From the NCBI GenBank assembly GCA_947591605.1, contig CANQDF010000013.1:1-54555 (forward strand): a stretch of 54,555 nucleotides of DNA, in the 5' to 3' direction. The position numbers and the translations under genes were made by a program. The notes beneath the pieces are model-generated. The model worked only from the letters and a program-made list of their open reading frames with translations. It was not told where the DNA came from and ran no database searches. Positions 17,101 through 25,235 of this stretch are shown in pieces. The stretch is from an uncultured Clostridia bacterium. Its GTDB lineage: Bacteria > Bacillota > Clostridia > Lachnospirales > CAG-274. Position 1 is the stretch's first letter; the number at the start of each line of letters is the position of its first letter.

Positions 17101-18499
17101 AAAGGAGGCTATGGTGCGTTCCGTTGAGGTTCTTGATGCCGAGGACAGTGTCGGCGTGCTTGCTTTTGACGATGCCTTTGAATGGATTGTAGAGCCTGCT
17201 GTCATAGGCGATAAGGCCAACGGGATCAAGGATAATATATACAAAATAAATCTTGGCGGAGGCACAAGCATACTGCCTGCTCTTGAGGAAGCGGTAGATA
17301 AATTGTCACAATACGATGCCGATTCAAAGCACATTATACTTATGACAGACGGCCAGGCGGAAAGCAGCGGATATGATGCGGTACTGAGCAAGGCGGCGGC
17401 AAATAATATAAGCGTGTCTACCGTTGCCGTAGGCGAGGATTCCGATATTGAGCTTTTAAAGAGTATTGCGCAGAGTGCAGGCGGCAGATACTATTATACG
17501 GATGAATTTACGGATCTGCCTAAAATATTCGAGAGGGAAACCTCTCTCTCAAACAAAACATATATAAACAACGAGGAGTTTTATCCGGAGGTAAATTCGG
17601 ACTCCCAAATCCTTGACGGAGTGGAAAATATGCCGATGCTGGGAGGATATGTGGCGTCCGAGCAAAAAAATGCCGCACAGACAATACTGTCCCACAACAA
17701 TGACGAACCGATATTGGCGGTATGGCAGTACGGGCTCGGGCATACCGGTGTATTTGCTGCGGATATACAAAACCAGTGCGCTAACTTCCTTGCGGCGGAG
17801 GAAGGACGGACAATAATTAAAAACGGGGTTTCATCAGTGATACGCAGCCGCAGCTACGGCAATGTTCAAACGGAGCTTGTACACCGAGGAGGAAAAACAT
17901 ATCTGTCCGTCCGGACGGAAAATGAGGCGGTTGTCGGTATAAATGCAACCGTTGAGGGTGAAAATTATAGTGCGGAGCCTGTGTTTGAACAGGTAGATGT
18001 GGGAGTATTTGAGGCACCTGTCGATCTGTCACCCGGAAATTATGTGCTTAACCTTAATATGACCACGGGCTCCGAGCCTGTTTTCAGCTCTGTTGCGGTC
18101 AGCGTACCGTATTCGGATGAGTATGACATAGATAACATAAAAAGCGGCAGTGATATGCTTAACAAGCTTTATACATTGGCTCAAAAAACGGGATCTCCGT
18201 CGGATGTGTTCAGCCTGTACAACGATAAGGTTTTTGATAAGCTTGCAATAAGGCTGTATCTTATTATTGCGGCAATTGTTCTGTTTTACGCAGAGCTTTT
18301 GTTAAGGCGGTTCAGACCGACGGTAAAATCAACAAAGAAAAAATCGACTGAACCCGATTTGACGGATAAAAAAGACGATAACGATGTCAATGCCGCAAAA
18401 AAGACCCAAACCACACAAAATGATATGGCTGTACAGGAAACAAAAAAACCGTCTACAAGCAGCATTTTGTTAAAAAGCAAACAAAATCGTGAAAAATAA
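14150..18499 (+). CDS. giant BatA-like protein with three von Willebrand A domains
   Basis: A 1449-residue membrane protein. The N-terminus has the BatA two-helix region (about 5-25 and 58-78, with an IIIPSVFLWNK segment between). VWA1 starts at about 90 with MIDAS motif DNSIS (94-98). Two helices lie at about 565-586 and 595-611. VWA2 starts at about 622 with MIDAS DASDS. A glutamine-amidotransferase-like alpha/beta domain (about 845-940; VLVLDHEGSGAGMQALLESG, then GLFVTAGENSFAPGGY) follows. VWA3 is at about 957-1140, MIDAS DRSGS. A beta-rich part comes next, then a last helix at about 1365-1385 and a Lys/Thr-rich cytoplasmic tail. VWA domains bind protein partners through a metal ion. The protein looks like a fusion of a BatA-type protein with the VWA/GATase-like membrane protein that is separate elsewhere. 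It is last in the operon. Confidence 0.75.
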   Translation: MYFERLPALAGLIILPMILALYLFKNKRKNIIIPSVFLWNKAQQNQSAERSLQRLRKNLLMLLQLAAALFCVLAMAQPCINRKANVNTYRIVIDNSISMSAYEGEKTRLEEAKADAVRLVKSSGADSFFSVHSLNEVQTPLLSSSRDKELVIDTISGIEQSYLPVDYDAMPEAADNESLVVFSDTGIEAENISSYTYGTPFDNCGIISLSASADGDKIRVLGKVKNFGSENVEKQINIYADGKLYAGRNIVLSPDETKDVVFTQLESGAAEITAQLQPSDRFVCDDSRFAVISNTSEKRVLLTGESPFLERALGVMPDVRLYKNQSELAENLSGYELYIFCGRVPQNLPSDGHIIIIDPDANNLFDVGDEVAISSVVSKNTTGFKLTRNVAFDVYKSKKIGLPPWAEEIVSSPETPLIFEGSTGKQKIAVIGFDLSNSDLPLKMDFPIFIYDILHNFFPNGAVEGGGIDVNALTELNASPLAESVNITEPNGDTVRVAPPFPVQPFKADEPGIYHLEQMIDSTPVYEPFAANIVPSDEQYFNYETEGGIFDAIRSQVSLNYDLQWIFLLLAAAVLAAEFVIFVLRNKRRFSKKEAVLRVLVIALLISSVFDPKIKLPAKGVTTVFAIDASDSMTDSISDELKFVNEALKLKPKEDLSAAVIFGKRSEILSSAEDVSEYTLNSVPDGSATNIAAGAQTAASLFKSGKGKRLVLLTDGSENEGDIFSNINALKNDGTEVKVVGFENDLPAEVQIAELKVPEYIISSDCKAEITVKSTVRENAVLKLYASGNKLFDEQVEINEGENRFTVECELSGMGSVEFTAAVEPSHDKYYQNNTAYANSYIQSPPAVLVLDHEGSGAGMQALLESGGVVVDRLDIGAAPKTTDGLNKYEAVIMTDCPYYEMTEDFVSALESYVRNSAGGLFVTAGENSFAPGGYKDTILEDILPVSMDMSDKDKKKTTAMLMAVDRSGSMSSGNYGVSKLELVKEAMVRSVEVLDAEDSVGVLAFDDAFEWIVEPAVIGDKANGIKDNIYKINLGGGTSILPALEEAVDKLSQYDADSKHIILMTDGQAESSGYDAVLSKAAANNISVSTVAVGEDSDIELLKSIAQSAGGRYYYTDEFTDLPKIFERETSLSNKTYINNEEFYPEVNSDSQILDGVENMPMLGGYVASEQKNAAQTILSHNNDEPILAVWQYGLGHTGVFAADIQNQCANFLAAEEGRTIIKNGVSSVIRSRSYGNVQTELVHRGGKTYLSVRTENEAVVGINATVEGENYSAEPVFEQVDVGVFEAPVDLSPGNYVLNLNMTTGSEPVFSSVAVSVPYSDEYDIDNIKSGSDMLNKLYTLAQKTGSPSDVFSLYNDKVFDKLAIRLYLIIAAIVLFYAELLLRRFRPTVKSTKKKSTEPDLTDKKDDNDVNAAKKTQTTQNDMAVQETKKPSTSSILLKSKQNREK

Positions 18500-18572
18500 A
18501 TAATTTATGTAGATTTTTTGTGTATAGTGTTGTATAATAATATGGAGTATTATAATGCGGAGGTAAAATGTA

Positions 18573-19181
18573 TTGAGTACGGCAGCTAAAGATAAACGTG
18601 TTTGTATTATTGTATTTATGCTTTTGTTTATTGCGGCGGGTATCTTTACCCTTGCAAATGTTAAAAATTATCTTATTTCAAGGGAAACCCGTGAGCTTGA
18701 AAGTATGAATATAATATATAATAATGTCTATATTAGGGGTGAATTTGTCGGCGGGCTTACACCGCAGCAGGCTCTTGACAGAATGAACAAATATATAAAT
18801 GTTGATTATTCCAAGGATAAAAAGCTTATTTTCAGGCTTTCCACAACAGGCTATACAAAGGAGTTCACCTATCCGGAGCTGGGTATGGGCTTTGATGTTG
18901 AAAAGGCTGTAAATGAGGCTTACGGCTTTGGCAGAAATAATGACGGCAGTGCAAAAAGAGCTGATATTGCAGAGCTTGATGTCGGAGGCAAATACATTGA
19001 TGCCGAAAATAAATACAGCATTGATACCGTAACGGAGTGCCTCTCGACAATAGAGGATGAAGTAAATGAACAGCTTTTGTCAAGCGGCAAAACCATGGAT
19101 GTTGAAAGAACCGCCAAGGAAGCGGAACAGATGCTCATGGTAAACGAATACGACGCACTTATATATATTGCTACCAAATGA
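18573..19181 (+). CDS. membrane-anchored YoaR-like putative peptidoglycan-binding protein
   Basis: A 202-residue protein with one N-terminal transmembrane helix (about residues 9-29) and an external domain. It resembles the putative peptidoglycan-binding domain found before VanW domains: NVYIRGEFVGGLTPQQALDRMNKYI, then a YTKEFTYPELGMGFDVEKAVNEAYGFGR stretch. The same order of motifs (IDIGGMNRYDAEKKL, FTLDDFGIYFDLESAISSAYNFGR) occurs in the next protein, so the two are paralogues. This one lacks the VanW domain. The start is TTG 18573, because GGAGG (18559-18563) is correctly spaced and the nearby ATG at 18568 runs into a stop after two codons. It lies 19 bp upstream of the VanW gene and is probably co-transcribed with it. 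Confidence 0.65.
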   Translation: MSTAAKDKRVCIIVFMLLFIAAGIFTLANVKNYLISRETRELESMNIIYNNVYIRGEFVGGLTPQQALDRMNKYINVDYSKDKKLIFRLSTTGYTKEFTYPELGMGFDVEKAVNEAYGFGRNNDGSAKRADIAELDVGGKYIDAENKYSIDTVTECLSTIEDEVNEQLLSSGKTMDVERTAKEAEQMLMVNEYDALIYIATK

Positions 19182-19200
19182 TCAATACGGGGGATAAAAA

Positions 19201-20775
19201 ATGGCAGAGCGCAGACGCCGCAGGAGGCGGGATAAGAAAAAAGTTAATATACCCGCTATCTTTGCGGTATTTGCATTGCTTGTGTGTATAGCAGGCTTGT
19301 CTGTATATGCTGTTGATCGTATCTCCGAGTCCGTTAACAGCAATATATATGACAAAAGTGATGAAAAAATACTTAAGTATATACAGCGTCAGACAAAAAA
19401 GGAAAATTATTTTCCCAATATAATGGTTGACGGTATAGACATCGGAGGTATGAACAGGTATGACGCCGAAAAAAAGCTTCATGCCGAGATAAAGCTCCCG
19501 GCGGATGATACCGCATTGATAATCAAGGATACGGAAAATAAGTATAACAAAACCTTTACCTTAGATGATTTCGGCATTTATTTTGACCTTGAATCCGCAA
19601 TTTCCTCTGCCTATAACTTTGGCAGGACGGGCAATGACGCAGATAAGGTTGCCGATATAAGGTCACTTGAAAACACTCCGCAGGATTTTCGTGTTATGTA
19701 TTACGATGAGGCAAAGATAAGAGCCGCAGTTGATGCAATAGCAAGCGGAATAAACGTGGAGCCCGTTGATTCGACCGTTACCAAAACAAGCTCGGGCTTT
19801 GAGGTGACTCCCTCCGTTATCGGTTACAGTATGGATGCGGATGCTCTGTACCAAAATGTTATCTCTGCCGTTGACGAGCGCCAATTCGGCTCGGAGGTGA
19901 GCTTTACCGTAAATCGCACCGATCCTCAATATAACGAGGAGGATTTTAAGTATATTGATAATGAAATAGGCAGCTGCTACAGCCGATACACAAAGGGTGA
20001 CGATAACCGCATAACAAACCTTAAAAACGGCTGTTCAAAGATAGACAGCGTTGTGCTTTATCCCGATGAGGTGTTCTCCACAAATGCACATTTTAACCCC
20101 TGCACATATGAAAACGGCTGGAGAATGGCAGGCACAATAGTAAACGGTCAGATAGAGGACAGCATAGGCGGCGGTATGTGCCAGGTTTCAAGCGCCTTAT
20201 ATCAGGCTGTACTTGAGGCTGAGCTTGAAGTGGTGGAGCGGTTTAACCATTCAATGAAGGTAGGCTATGCGGATTATGCCTTTGACGCTACTTTAGCGGG
20301 AGATTACAAGGATCTTAAATTTAAAAACAATACGGGTTACCCCCTGTATATTGAAAGTTATGTCACAGGCTCCAATGTTGTTGTGCGCCTGTACGGATAT
20401 GAGGTGCACGATCAGGGCAGAAAGCTTGAATTTAAAAATAAATTTATCAAATCCACCGAGCCGGGCGAGCCAAAAATAACCGAGGATAACACCAAGCCCG
20501 AGGGATATGAGGAGTATAAGGTAACAGCGCTCAGCGGCAAAACATATGAGCTATACAAGTATGTTTATGAAAACGGAAGCCTTGTTGATACGGTAAAGGT
20601 GAACACAAGCGTGTATTCACCCAGACGTGCCGAAATAATAAGGGGTACAAAGCCTCCCGAGCCGGAACCCGAGCCCGAAACGGAGCCCGAAACCGATATA
20701 TCGGATGATGACGCTTCTGTCCCTGCGGAGGCAGTTCAGGAGGAGGTTTTGGAGGACAGCCTTATTGAGGGCTGA
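19201..20775 (+). CDS. VanW-family protein with peptidoglycan-binding-like domains
   Basis: A 524-residue protein. A very basic cytoplasmic N-terminus (MAERRRRRRRDKKK) precedes one transmembrane helix (about 16-38). An external YoaR-type putative peptidoglycan-binding repeat (about 78-250) follows, then a VanW domain (about 260-400) with SCYSRYTKGDDNRITNLKNG, VFSTNAHFNPC and the highly conserved GGGMCQVSSALYQAVLEAELEVVERFNHS segment. The C-terminal ~60 residues end in a Pro/Glu-rich tail (EPEPEPETEPETD). VanW proteins occur in vancomycin-resistance clusters and widely in Gram-positive bacteria; their biochemical role is not settled. The arrangement suggests a cell-wall-associated protein. The upstream neighbour shares its N-terminal layout. 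A strong terminator follows at 20799-20831. Confidence 0.8.
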   Translation: MAERRRRRRRDKKKVNIPAIFAVFALLVCIAGLSVYAVDRISESVNSNIYDKSDEKILKYIQRQTKKENYFPNIMVDGIDIGGMNRYDAEKKLHAEIKLPADDTALIIKDTENKYNKTFTLDDFGIYFDLESAISSAYNFGRTGNDADKVADIRSLENTPQDFRVMYYDEAKIRAAVDAIASGINVEPVDSTVTKTSSGFEVTPSVIGYSMDADALYQNVISAVDERQFGSEVSFTVNRTDPQYNEEDFKYIDNEIGSCYSRYTKGDDNRITNLKNGCSKIDSVVLYPDEVFSTNAHFNPCTYENGWRMAGTIVNGQIEDSIGGGMCQVSSALYQAVLEAELEVVERFNHSMKVGYADYAFDATLAGDYKDLKFKNNTGYPLYIESYVTGSNVVVRLYGYEVHDQGRKLEFKNKFIKSTEPGEPKITEDNTKPEGYEEYKVTALSGKTYELYKYVYENGSLVDTVKVNTSVYSPRRAEIIRGTKPPEPEPEPETEPETDISDDDASVPAEAVQEEVLEDSLIEG

Positions 20776-20798
20776 CCCAATAATAAATAGTGCTTTAT

Positions 20799-20831
20799 AA
20801 GCGGCATTTATAAAATTTATGCCGCTTTTTG
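20799..20831 (+). terminator. terminator after the VanW gene
   Basis: AAGCGGCAT (20799-20807) pairs with ATGCCGCTT (20819-20827), with T residues continuing to 20830. Confidence 0.85.
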
Positions 20832-20860
20832 ATTAAAATAATATCATATGAGGATTTAGC

Positions 20861-21538
20861 ATGATACAACTTGATTCCATAAATAAAGAGGAAGCTATGC
20901 GGTATATGGGCATCGGCAATACCGAACCGTCCGAAATTATAAATAAAATTATAGATAAATGTGAGGCGGAGCTGCTTGATGTTATACATCCCCTTTACAC
21001 ATACTCTGTGTTTGATATTAACGTATCGGATGATTGTATAGAGCTAAAAAATACATCGGTCAAGCTTACAGGCAACGCTGTCAAAAACCATCTTAGGGGC
21101 TGCAGCGGCGCAGTGCTTTTTGCCGCAACTCTGGGTATAGAGGCGGATAAGCTTATAAAACGCAAGCAGATAACCGATATTACTTCTGCGCTTGCAGCCG
21201 ATGCGCTTGCCTCCGCCGCTATCGAGCAGGTATGCAATATGGCTGAGGAGAATATTGCCGCAGCGCTTGCACCCGTTAATATGACATGGCGGTTTTCTCC
21301 GGGCTACGGTGATTTGCCGCTAAGTCTGCAGCCAACGTTTTTATCGGTATTAAATGCACAAAAGAGGATAGGGCTTACCGTAACGGACAGCCTTATTATG
21401 CTTCCGTCAAAATCGGTAACGGCTGTAATAGGTCTTTCGGATAAACCTATTGATAAGCAAAGGCAGGGTTGTGCGGTATGTAATTTAAGGGATACATGCC
21501 AATTCAGAAAAAGAGGTGACAGATGTGTCGGCTGTTGA
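20861..21538 (+). CDS. methionine synthase reactivation-domain protein
   Basis: A 225-residue stand-alone version of the C-terminal activation domain of cobalamin-dependent methionine synthase. The diagnostic RFSPGYGDLPLSLQ segment (about residues 146-159), which binds S-adenosylmethionine in MetH, is clear. A GAVLFAATLGIEADKLI stretch and a Cys-rich end (CAVCNLRDTCQFRKRGDRCVGC) follow; the Cys tail is absent from the fused Escherichia coli domain and may bind a metal cluster. In the fused enzyme the domain delivers a methyl group from SAM to reactivate cob(II)alamin. Here it is a separate gene whose end overlaps the start of metH, which itself lacks this domain. The two proteins therefore likely act together. 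The electron donor is not encoded here. Confidence 0.88.
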   Translation: MIQLDSINKEEAMRYMGIGNTEPSEIINKIIDKCEAELLDVIHPLYTYSVFDINVSDDCIELKNTSVKLTGNAVKNHLRGCSGAVLFAATLGIEADKLIKRKQITDITSALAADALASAAIEQVCNMAEENIAAALAPVNMTWRFSPGYGDLPLSLQPTFLSVLNAQKRIGLTVTDSLIMLPSKSVTAVIGLSDKPIDKQRQGCAVCNLRDTCQFRKRGDRCVGC

Positions 21539-23918
21539 TAAATTGTTTGACAAAAAATTTTTTGTATATCTTGACGGCGCCATGGGTACCATGCTCCAGG
21601 CAAGAGGCTTAAAAACGGGAGAGATACCCGAGCTTTTAAATATTACATCACCGGATATTCTTATATCCATACACAGAGAATATATTGACGCAGGCTCGGA
21701 TATTATTTACGCAAATACCTTCGGCGCAAACAGATATAAGCTTGATGGCTGCGGATACAGTGTTGACGAAATAATTACCGCAGGCATAAAAAATGCAAAA
21801 AAAGCCTGCGAGGGTACGGATACGTTGGTTGCCCTTGACATAGGCCCTATAGGTCAGCTGCTTGAACCTACCGGTACCCTTGCCTTTGAGGATGCCTATG
21901 ATATTTTTAAGGAGCAGATAATCTCGGGTGCAAAAGCAGGTGCGGATCTGGTCGTTTTTGAAACCATGACAGACCTTTACGAGATAAAAGCGGCTGTGCT
22001 TGCGGCAAGGGAAAACAGTGATCTGCCTGTCATATGCACAATGACCTTTGAGGATAATATGCGTACATTTACCGGATGCAGCGTGTCTGCCATGGCTCTT
22101 ACCCTTAACGGTCTTGGGGTAAAGGCAATAGGCGTCAATTGCTCTCTCGGGCCCAAAGAGCTGAAGCCTGTTGTTGAAGAGCTTTCTATGTGGACAAACC
22201 TGCCTTTGGTGGTAAAGCCTAATGCGGGTCTGCCCGATCCTGCCACAGGCGGCTATAATATAACGGCCCAAGACTTTGCGGAGCTTTTTAAGGAGCTTGT
22301 GCCGCTGGGTATACGTGTTGTGGGAGGCTGCTGCGGTACCTCTCCCGAGTTTATAGCCCGTCTGCATCGTATACTCGACCCATACGAGGCTGAAGGGCTG
22401 CTCCCTGTACACGGCATCAAGGAGAACAAGGTTATACCTGCTGCGGTATGCTCCCCCGGTAAAACCGTTATAATAGATTCACCCAAAATAATAGGAGAAA
22501 GAATAAATCCTACGGGCAAAAAGCTGTTTAAGCAGGCGCTTGTAAACAATGACATAGATTATATACTGGGACAGGCTATAGAACAGGCGGAAGCGGGTGC
22601 GGATATACTTGATGTAAATGTCGGGCTGCCCGATATTTACGAAAGGGCTATGATGGTGCGCACCGTAAAGGCTTTGCAGAGTGTAACGGAGCTGCCCCTG
22701 CAGATAGATTCCACCGTACCCGAGGTAGTTGAGGCTGCACTCAGAGTGTATAACGGCAAGCCTATATTAAATTCGGTAAACGGTGAAGAAAATTCCTTAA
22801 ATACGATACTGCCTATTGTAAAGAAGTACGGCGCAGCCGTTGTCGGCCTTACCCTTGACGAGGACGGTATACCCAAGACTGCTCAAAAACGCTTTGAAAT
22901 AGCTCAAAAAATACTTAAAAGAGCTTTGGATATAGGCATACCCAGGGAGGATATATATATAGACTGCCTTACACTTACAGCTTCGGCCGAGCAGGAAAAC
23001 GTTATGCAGACTCTTTATGCGCTTAAGCGTGTAAAGGACGAACTGGGGCTGAAAACTGTACTCGGCGTATCCAATATCTCCTTTGGACTGCCCAACCGAG
23101 GGCTAATCAACTCCACATTTCTTACCATGGCAATGCACAGCGGTCTTGATCTGCCGATAATCAACCCCAATAATTCCGCCATGACGGGGGCGGTGCGTGC
23201 ATTCAGACTGCTTACAAATGCGGATAAAAATTCAGCCGAATATATATCGGTATACAACGGCTTTAAAGCCGATACGCCCGACCGTTCCGCCGAAAATATC
23301 ACACTTGACTATGCTATAGAGCACGGTCTTAAAAGCGAGGCAAGGCGCATTACATCGGAGCTGCTCAAAACAACGGAGCCTATGAGCATAATAAACGATA
23401 TAATTATACCTGCCTTGGATAAAGCGGGAGCAGGCTTTGAAAGCGGCAAAATATTTCTGCCTCAGCTTATACTTTCTGCGGGAGTGGCGCAGGAGGCGTT
23501 TGATGTGTTAAAGGCTCATATGGTCAAGTCCGATTCCGCACCCGTAAACAGGGGCGAGATAATAGTTGCCACGGTCAAGGGAGATGTCCATGACATAGGC
23601 AAAAATATAGTTAAGGTACTGCTTGAAAACTACGGCTATACCGTCATTGACCTGGGTAAGGATGTGGATTATCAGACGGTGGTGGATGCCGTTAAGGAGC
23701 ATAATGTCAAGCTTGTGGGCTTAAGCGCACTTATGACCACTACCCTTGTTTCCATGAAGGAAACAATAGAGCTTATACACCAAAATGAGCTGGATTGTAA
23801 AATAGTGGTGGGAGGTGCTGTTTTGACCCCCGAATATGCCAAAAAAATAAAAGCCGATTATTATGCAAAGGATGCCAAGGAAACCGTTGATATTGCAAAA
23901 GCCGTTTTCGGAAATTAA
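21525..23918 (+). CDS. metH: cobalamin-dependent methionine synthase, core enzyme
   Basis: A 797-residue MetH without the activation domain. The domains in order are homocysteine S-methyltransferase (about 10-290; zinc ligands in GVNCSLGP and VGGCCGTSP near residue 265), pterin-binding (about 315-580; IIGERINPTGKK and DVNVGLPD), cobalamin cap (about 590-670) and B12-binding Rossmann domain (about 673-795; GDVHDIGKN with the DxHxxG motif whose His ligates cobalt). It transfers the methyl group of 5-methyltetrahydrofolate through methylcobalamin to homocysteine, making methionine. GTG 21525 is taken as the start because GAGG (21513-21516) is 8 nt upstream; the in-frame GTG at 21516 overlaps that site. 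It overlaps the reactivation gene by 14 bp. No riboswitch is seen in the short leader. Confidence 0.92.
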   Translation: MSAVDKLFDKKFFVYLDGAMGTMLQARGLKTGEIPELLNITSPDILISIHREYIDAGSDIIYANTFGANRYKLDGCGYSVDEIITAGIKNAKKACEGTDTLVALDIGPIGQLLEPTGTLAFEDAYDIFKEQIISGAKAGADLVVFETMTDLYEIKAAVLAARENSDLPVICTMTFEDNMRTFTGCSVSAMALTLNGLGVKAIGVNCSLGPKELKPVVEELSMWTNLPLVVKPNAGLPDPATGGYNITAQDFAELFKELVPLGIRVVGGCCGTSPEFIARLHRILDPYEAEGLLPVHGIKENKVIPAAVCSPGKTVIIDSPKIIGERINPTGKKLFKQALVNNDIDYILGQAIEQAEAGADILDVNVGLPDIYERAMMVRTVKALQSVTELPLQIDSTVPEVVEAALRVYNGKPILNSVNGEENSLNTILPIVKKYGAAVVGLTLDEDGIPKTAQKRFEIAQKILKRALDIGIPREDIYIDCLTLTASAEQENVMQTLYALKRVKDELGLKTVLGVSNISFGLPNRGLINSTFLTMAMHSGLDLPIINPNNSAMTGAVRAFRLLTNADKNSAEYISVYNGFKADTPDRSAENITLDYAIEHGLKSEARRITSELLKTTEPMSIINDIIIPALDKAGAGFESGKIFLPQLILSAGVAQEAFDVLKAHMVKSDSAPVNRGEIIVATVKGDVHDIGKNIVKVLLENYGYTVIDLGKDVDYQTVVDAVKEHNVKLVGLSALMTTTLVSMKETIELIHQNELDCKIVVGGAVLTPEYAKKIKADYYAKDAKETVDIAKAVFGN

Positions 23919-23966
23919 AACGGGACGGCATAACGGTTATGGCATGAACTGTTTTTATTATAAAAG

Positions 23967-23995
23967 TTGACATTGATTTGTAAATAAAGTATAAT
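23967..23995 (+). promoter_or_regulatory. consensus sigma-A promoter of the yicC-fmt cluster
   Basis: Perfect TTGACA (23967-23972), 17-bp spacer, perfect TATAAT (23990-23995). Gene spacing downstream is short up to fmt (29972), so this may be the main promoter of the cluster. Confidence 0.85.
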
Positions 23996-24041
23996 GTATA
24001 TACATGTGCATAATAAAGGATATATTGAGGGGTAAATATTT

Positions 24042-24923
24042 ATGAGAAGTATGACGGGATACGGCAGAGGCGAGGCTCTGCTCTATGACAGAAGGTTTAT
24101 TGTGGAGATAAAGTCTGTAAATCACAGATACAATGATATGACCATAAAAATGCCAAGGCCGCTGCTGGCATATGAGGATAGGCTTAAAAAGCTGCTTGTG
24201 TCGGAAATTTTCAGAGGCAAGACCGACGTTTACATAAATTTTGAAAGCTTTTCGAGCGACGATATACAAGTAGCGCTTAATAAACCGCTTGCAGACGGCT
24301 ATATAGAGGTGCTCAACGAGCTTAAGAGCAAATACGGCATAGAGGATAAAATAAGCCTTAGCCTTGTGGCACGCTTTCCCGACCTTATTACGGTGGAAAA
24401 AAAGACTGCCTCCGATAAAAATAACGATGAAATATGGGAGTGCCTTGAGATTGCGGCAAGGCAGGCGCTTGCAGCCTTTACCGCAATGAGATGCACCGAG
24501 GGCGAGGCGCTTAAGGCAAACATAATTGAAAAGCTCAATGTAATAGAGGATGCCGTAAAGCGTGTTGAACAGCGTGCACCGCAGGTTGCAAAGGATTACA
24601 GACAGCGCCTTACCGAAAGGCTTATGGAGATACAGGAGCTTAATGTTGACGAAACAAGGATAGTTACGGAGGCTGCTATTTTTGCCGACAAGGCGTGCAT
24701 AGATGAGGAGATAACAAGGATGTTCAGCCATATTGCACAAATGCGCTCCATACTTGGCGAAGCTATCCCCATAGGCAGAAAGCTGGACTTTCTTGTGCAG
24801 GAGATGAACAGAGAGGTAAATACAATGGGCTCAAAGTCCAACGACCTTGAAATTACGGGCATTATAGTGGATACAAAAAGCGAGATAGAAAAAATAAGAG
24901 AGCAGATACAAAATATTGAATAA
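24042..24923 (+). CDS. yicC: YicC-family endoribonuclease
   Basis: A 293-residue YicC/YloC-family protein. The family start MRSMTGYGRGE is clear, followed by VEIKSVNHRYNDMTIKMPRPL (about 21-41). The conserved C-terminal domain has EITRMFSHIAQMRSILGEAIPIGRKLDFLVQEMNREVNTMGSKS (about 230-273) and ends in the IREQIQNIE helix. Family members are RNA endonucleases; the E. coli protein has been linked to small RNA turnover. Length and both domains are full. It opens the conserved cluster that continues with remA, gmk and rpoZ, as in many Firmicutes, and follows a consensus promoter. Confidence 0.9.
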   Translation: MRSMTGYGRGEALLYDRRFIVEIKSVNHRYNDMTIKMPRPLLAYEDRLKKLLVSEIFRGKTDVYINFESFSSDDIQVALNKPLADGYIEVLNELKSKYGIEDKISLSLVARFPDLITVEKKTASDKNNDEIWECLEIAARQALAAFTAMRCTEGEALKANIIEKLNVIEDAVKRVEQRAPQVAKDYRQRLTERLMEIQELNVDETRIVTEAAIFADKACIDEEITRMFSHIAQMRSILGEAIPIGRKLDFLVQEMNREVNTMGSKSNDLEITGIIVDTKSEIEKIREQIQNIE

Positions 24924-24944
24924 TGCTATTGTGAGGTATATTTT

Positions 24945-25226
24945 ATGCAGCAAAGCAGCAAACTCATCAACATAGGCTTTGGCAACATTATGATGGCAAG
25001 CCGTATAATTGCTATAGTCAGCCCCGATTCGGCGCCCATAAAGCGCCTTGTATCGGAGGGACGGGATAAGGGCATAATAATAGATGCGACCTACGGCAGA
25101 CGCACAAGGGCTGTAATTATAACAGACAGTGACTATATAGTGCTTTCCTCCGTCCAGCCTGAAACCATTGCGGGCAGGATAGCGGGCAAGGATATACACG
25201 ACAGTATTGAAATTGAAGATATTTAG
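24945..25226 (+). CDS. remA: RemA-like extracellular matrix regulator (DUF370)
   Basis: A 93-residue protein of the RemA/DUF370 family. The diagnostic [31 protein letters not shown] block (about residues 6-36) and [27 protein letters not shown] (about 44-70) are both present. In Bacillus subtilis RemA is a DNA-binding activator of biofilm matrix and osmoprotection genes, forming ring-like oligomers with a LytTR-like DNA surface. The gene sits between yicC and gmk in most Firmicutes, as here, which supports the call. The last ~20 residues form a short acidic tail (HDSIEIEDI). It ends with a TAG stop, which shows that TAG is used as an ordinary stop in this genome. Confidence 0.9.
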   Translation: MQQSSKLINIGFGNIMMASRIIAIVSPDSAPIKRLVSEGRDKGIIIDATYGRRTRAVIITDSDYIVLSSVQPETIAGRIAGKDIHDSIEIEDI

Positions 25227-25235
25227 GAGGTTGCT

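Noticed and set aside
20775..20861. SAM or cobalamin riboswitch for the methionine synthase pair
   Set aside because: The gap is 85 bp, mostly the upstream terminator, too short for either aptamer and lacking their conserved boxes.
21648..22412. Long antisense frames across metH, and similar ones in the envelope operon, priA, fmt and recombinase genes
   Set aside because: They are shadows of well-supported genes; they have no ribosome sites and no recognisable domain.
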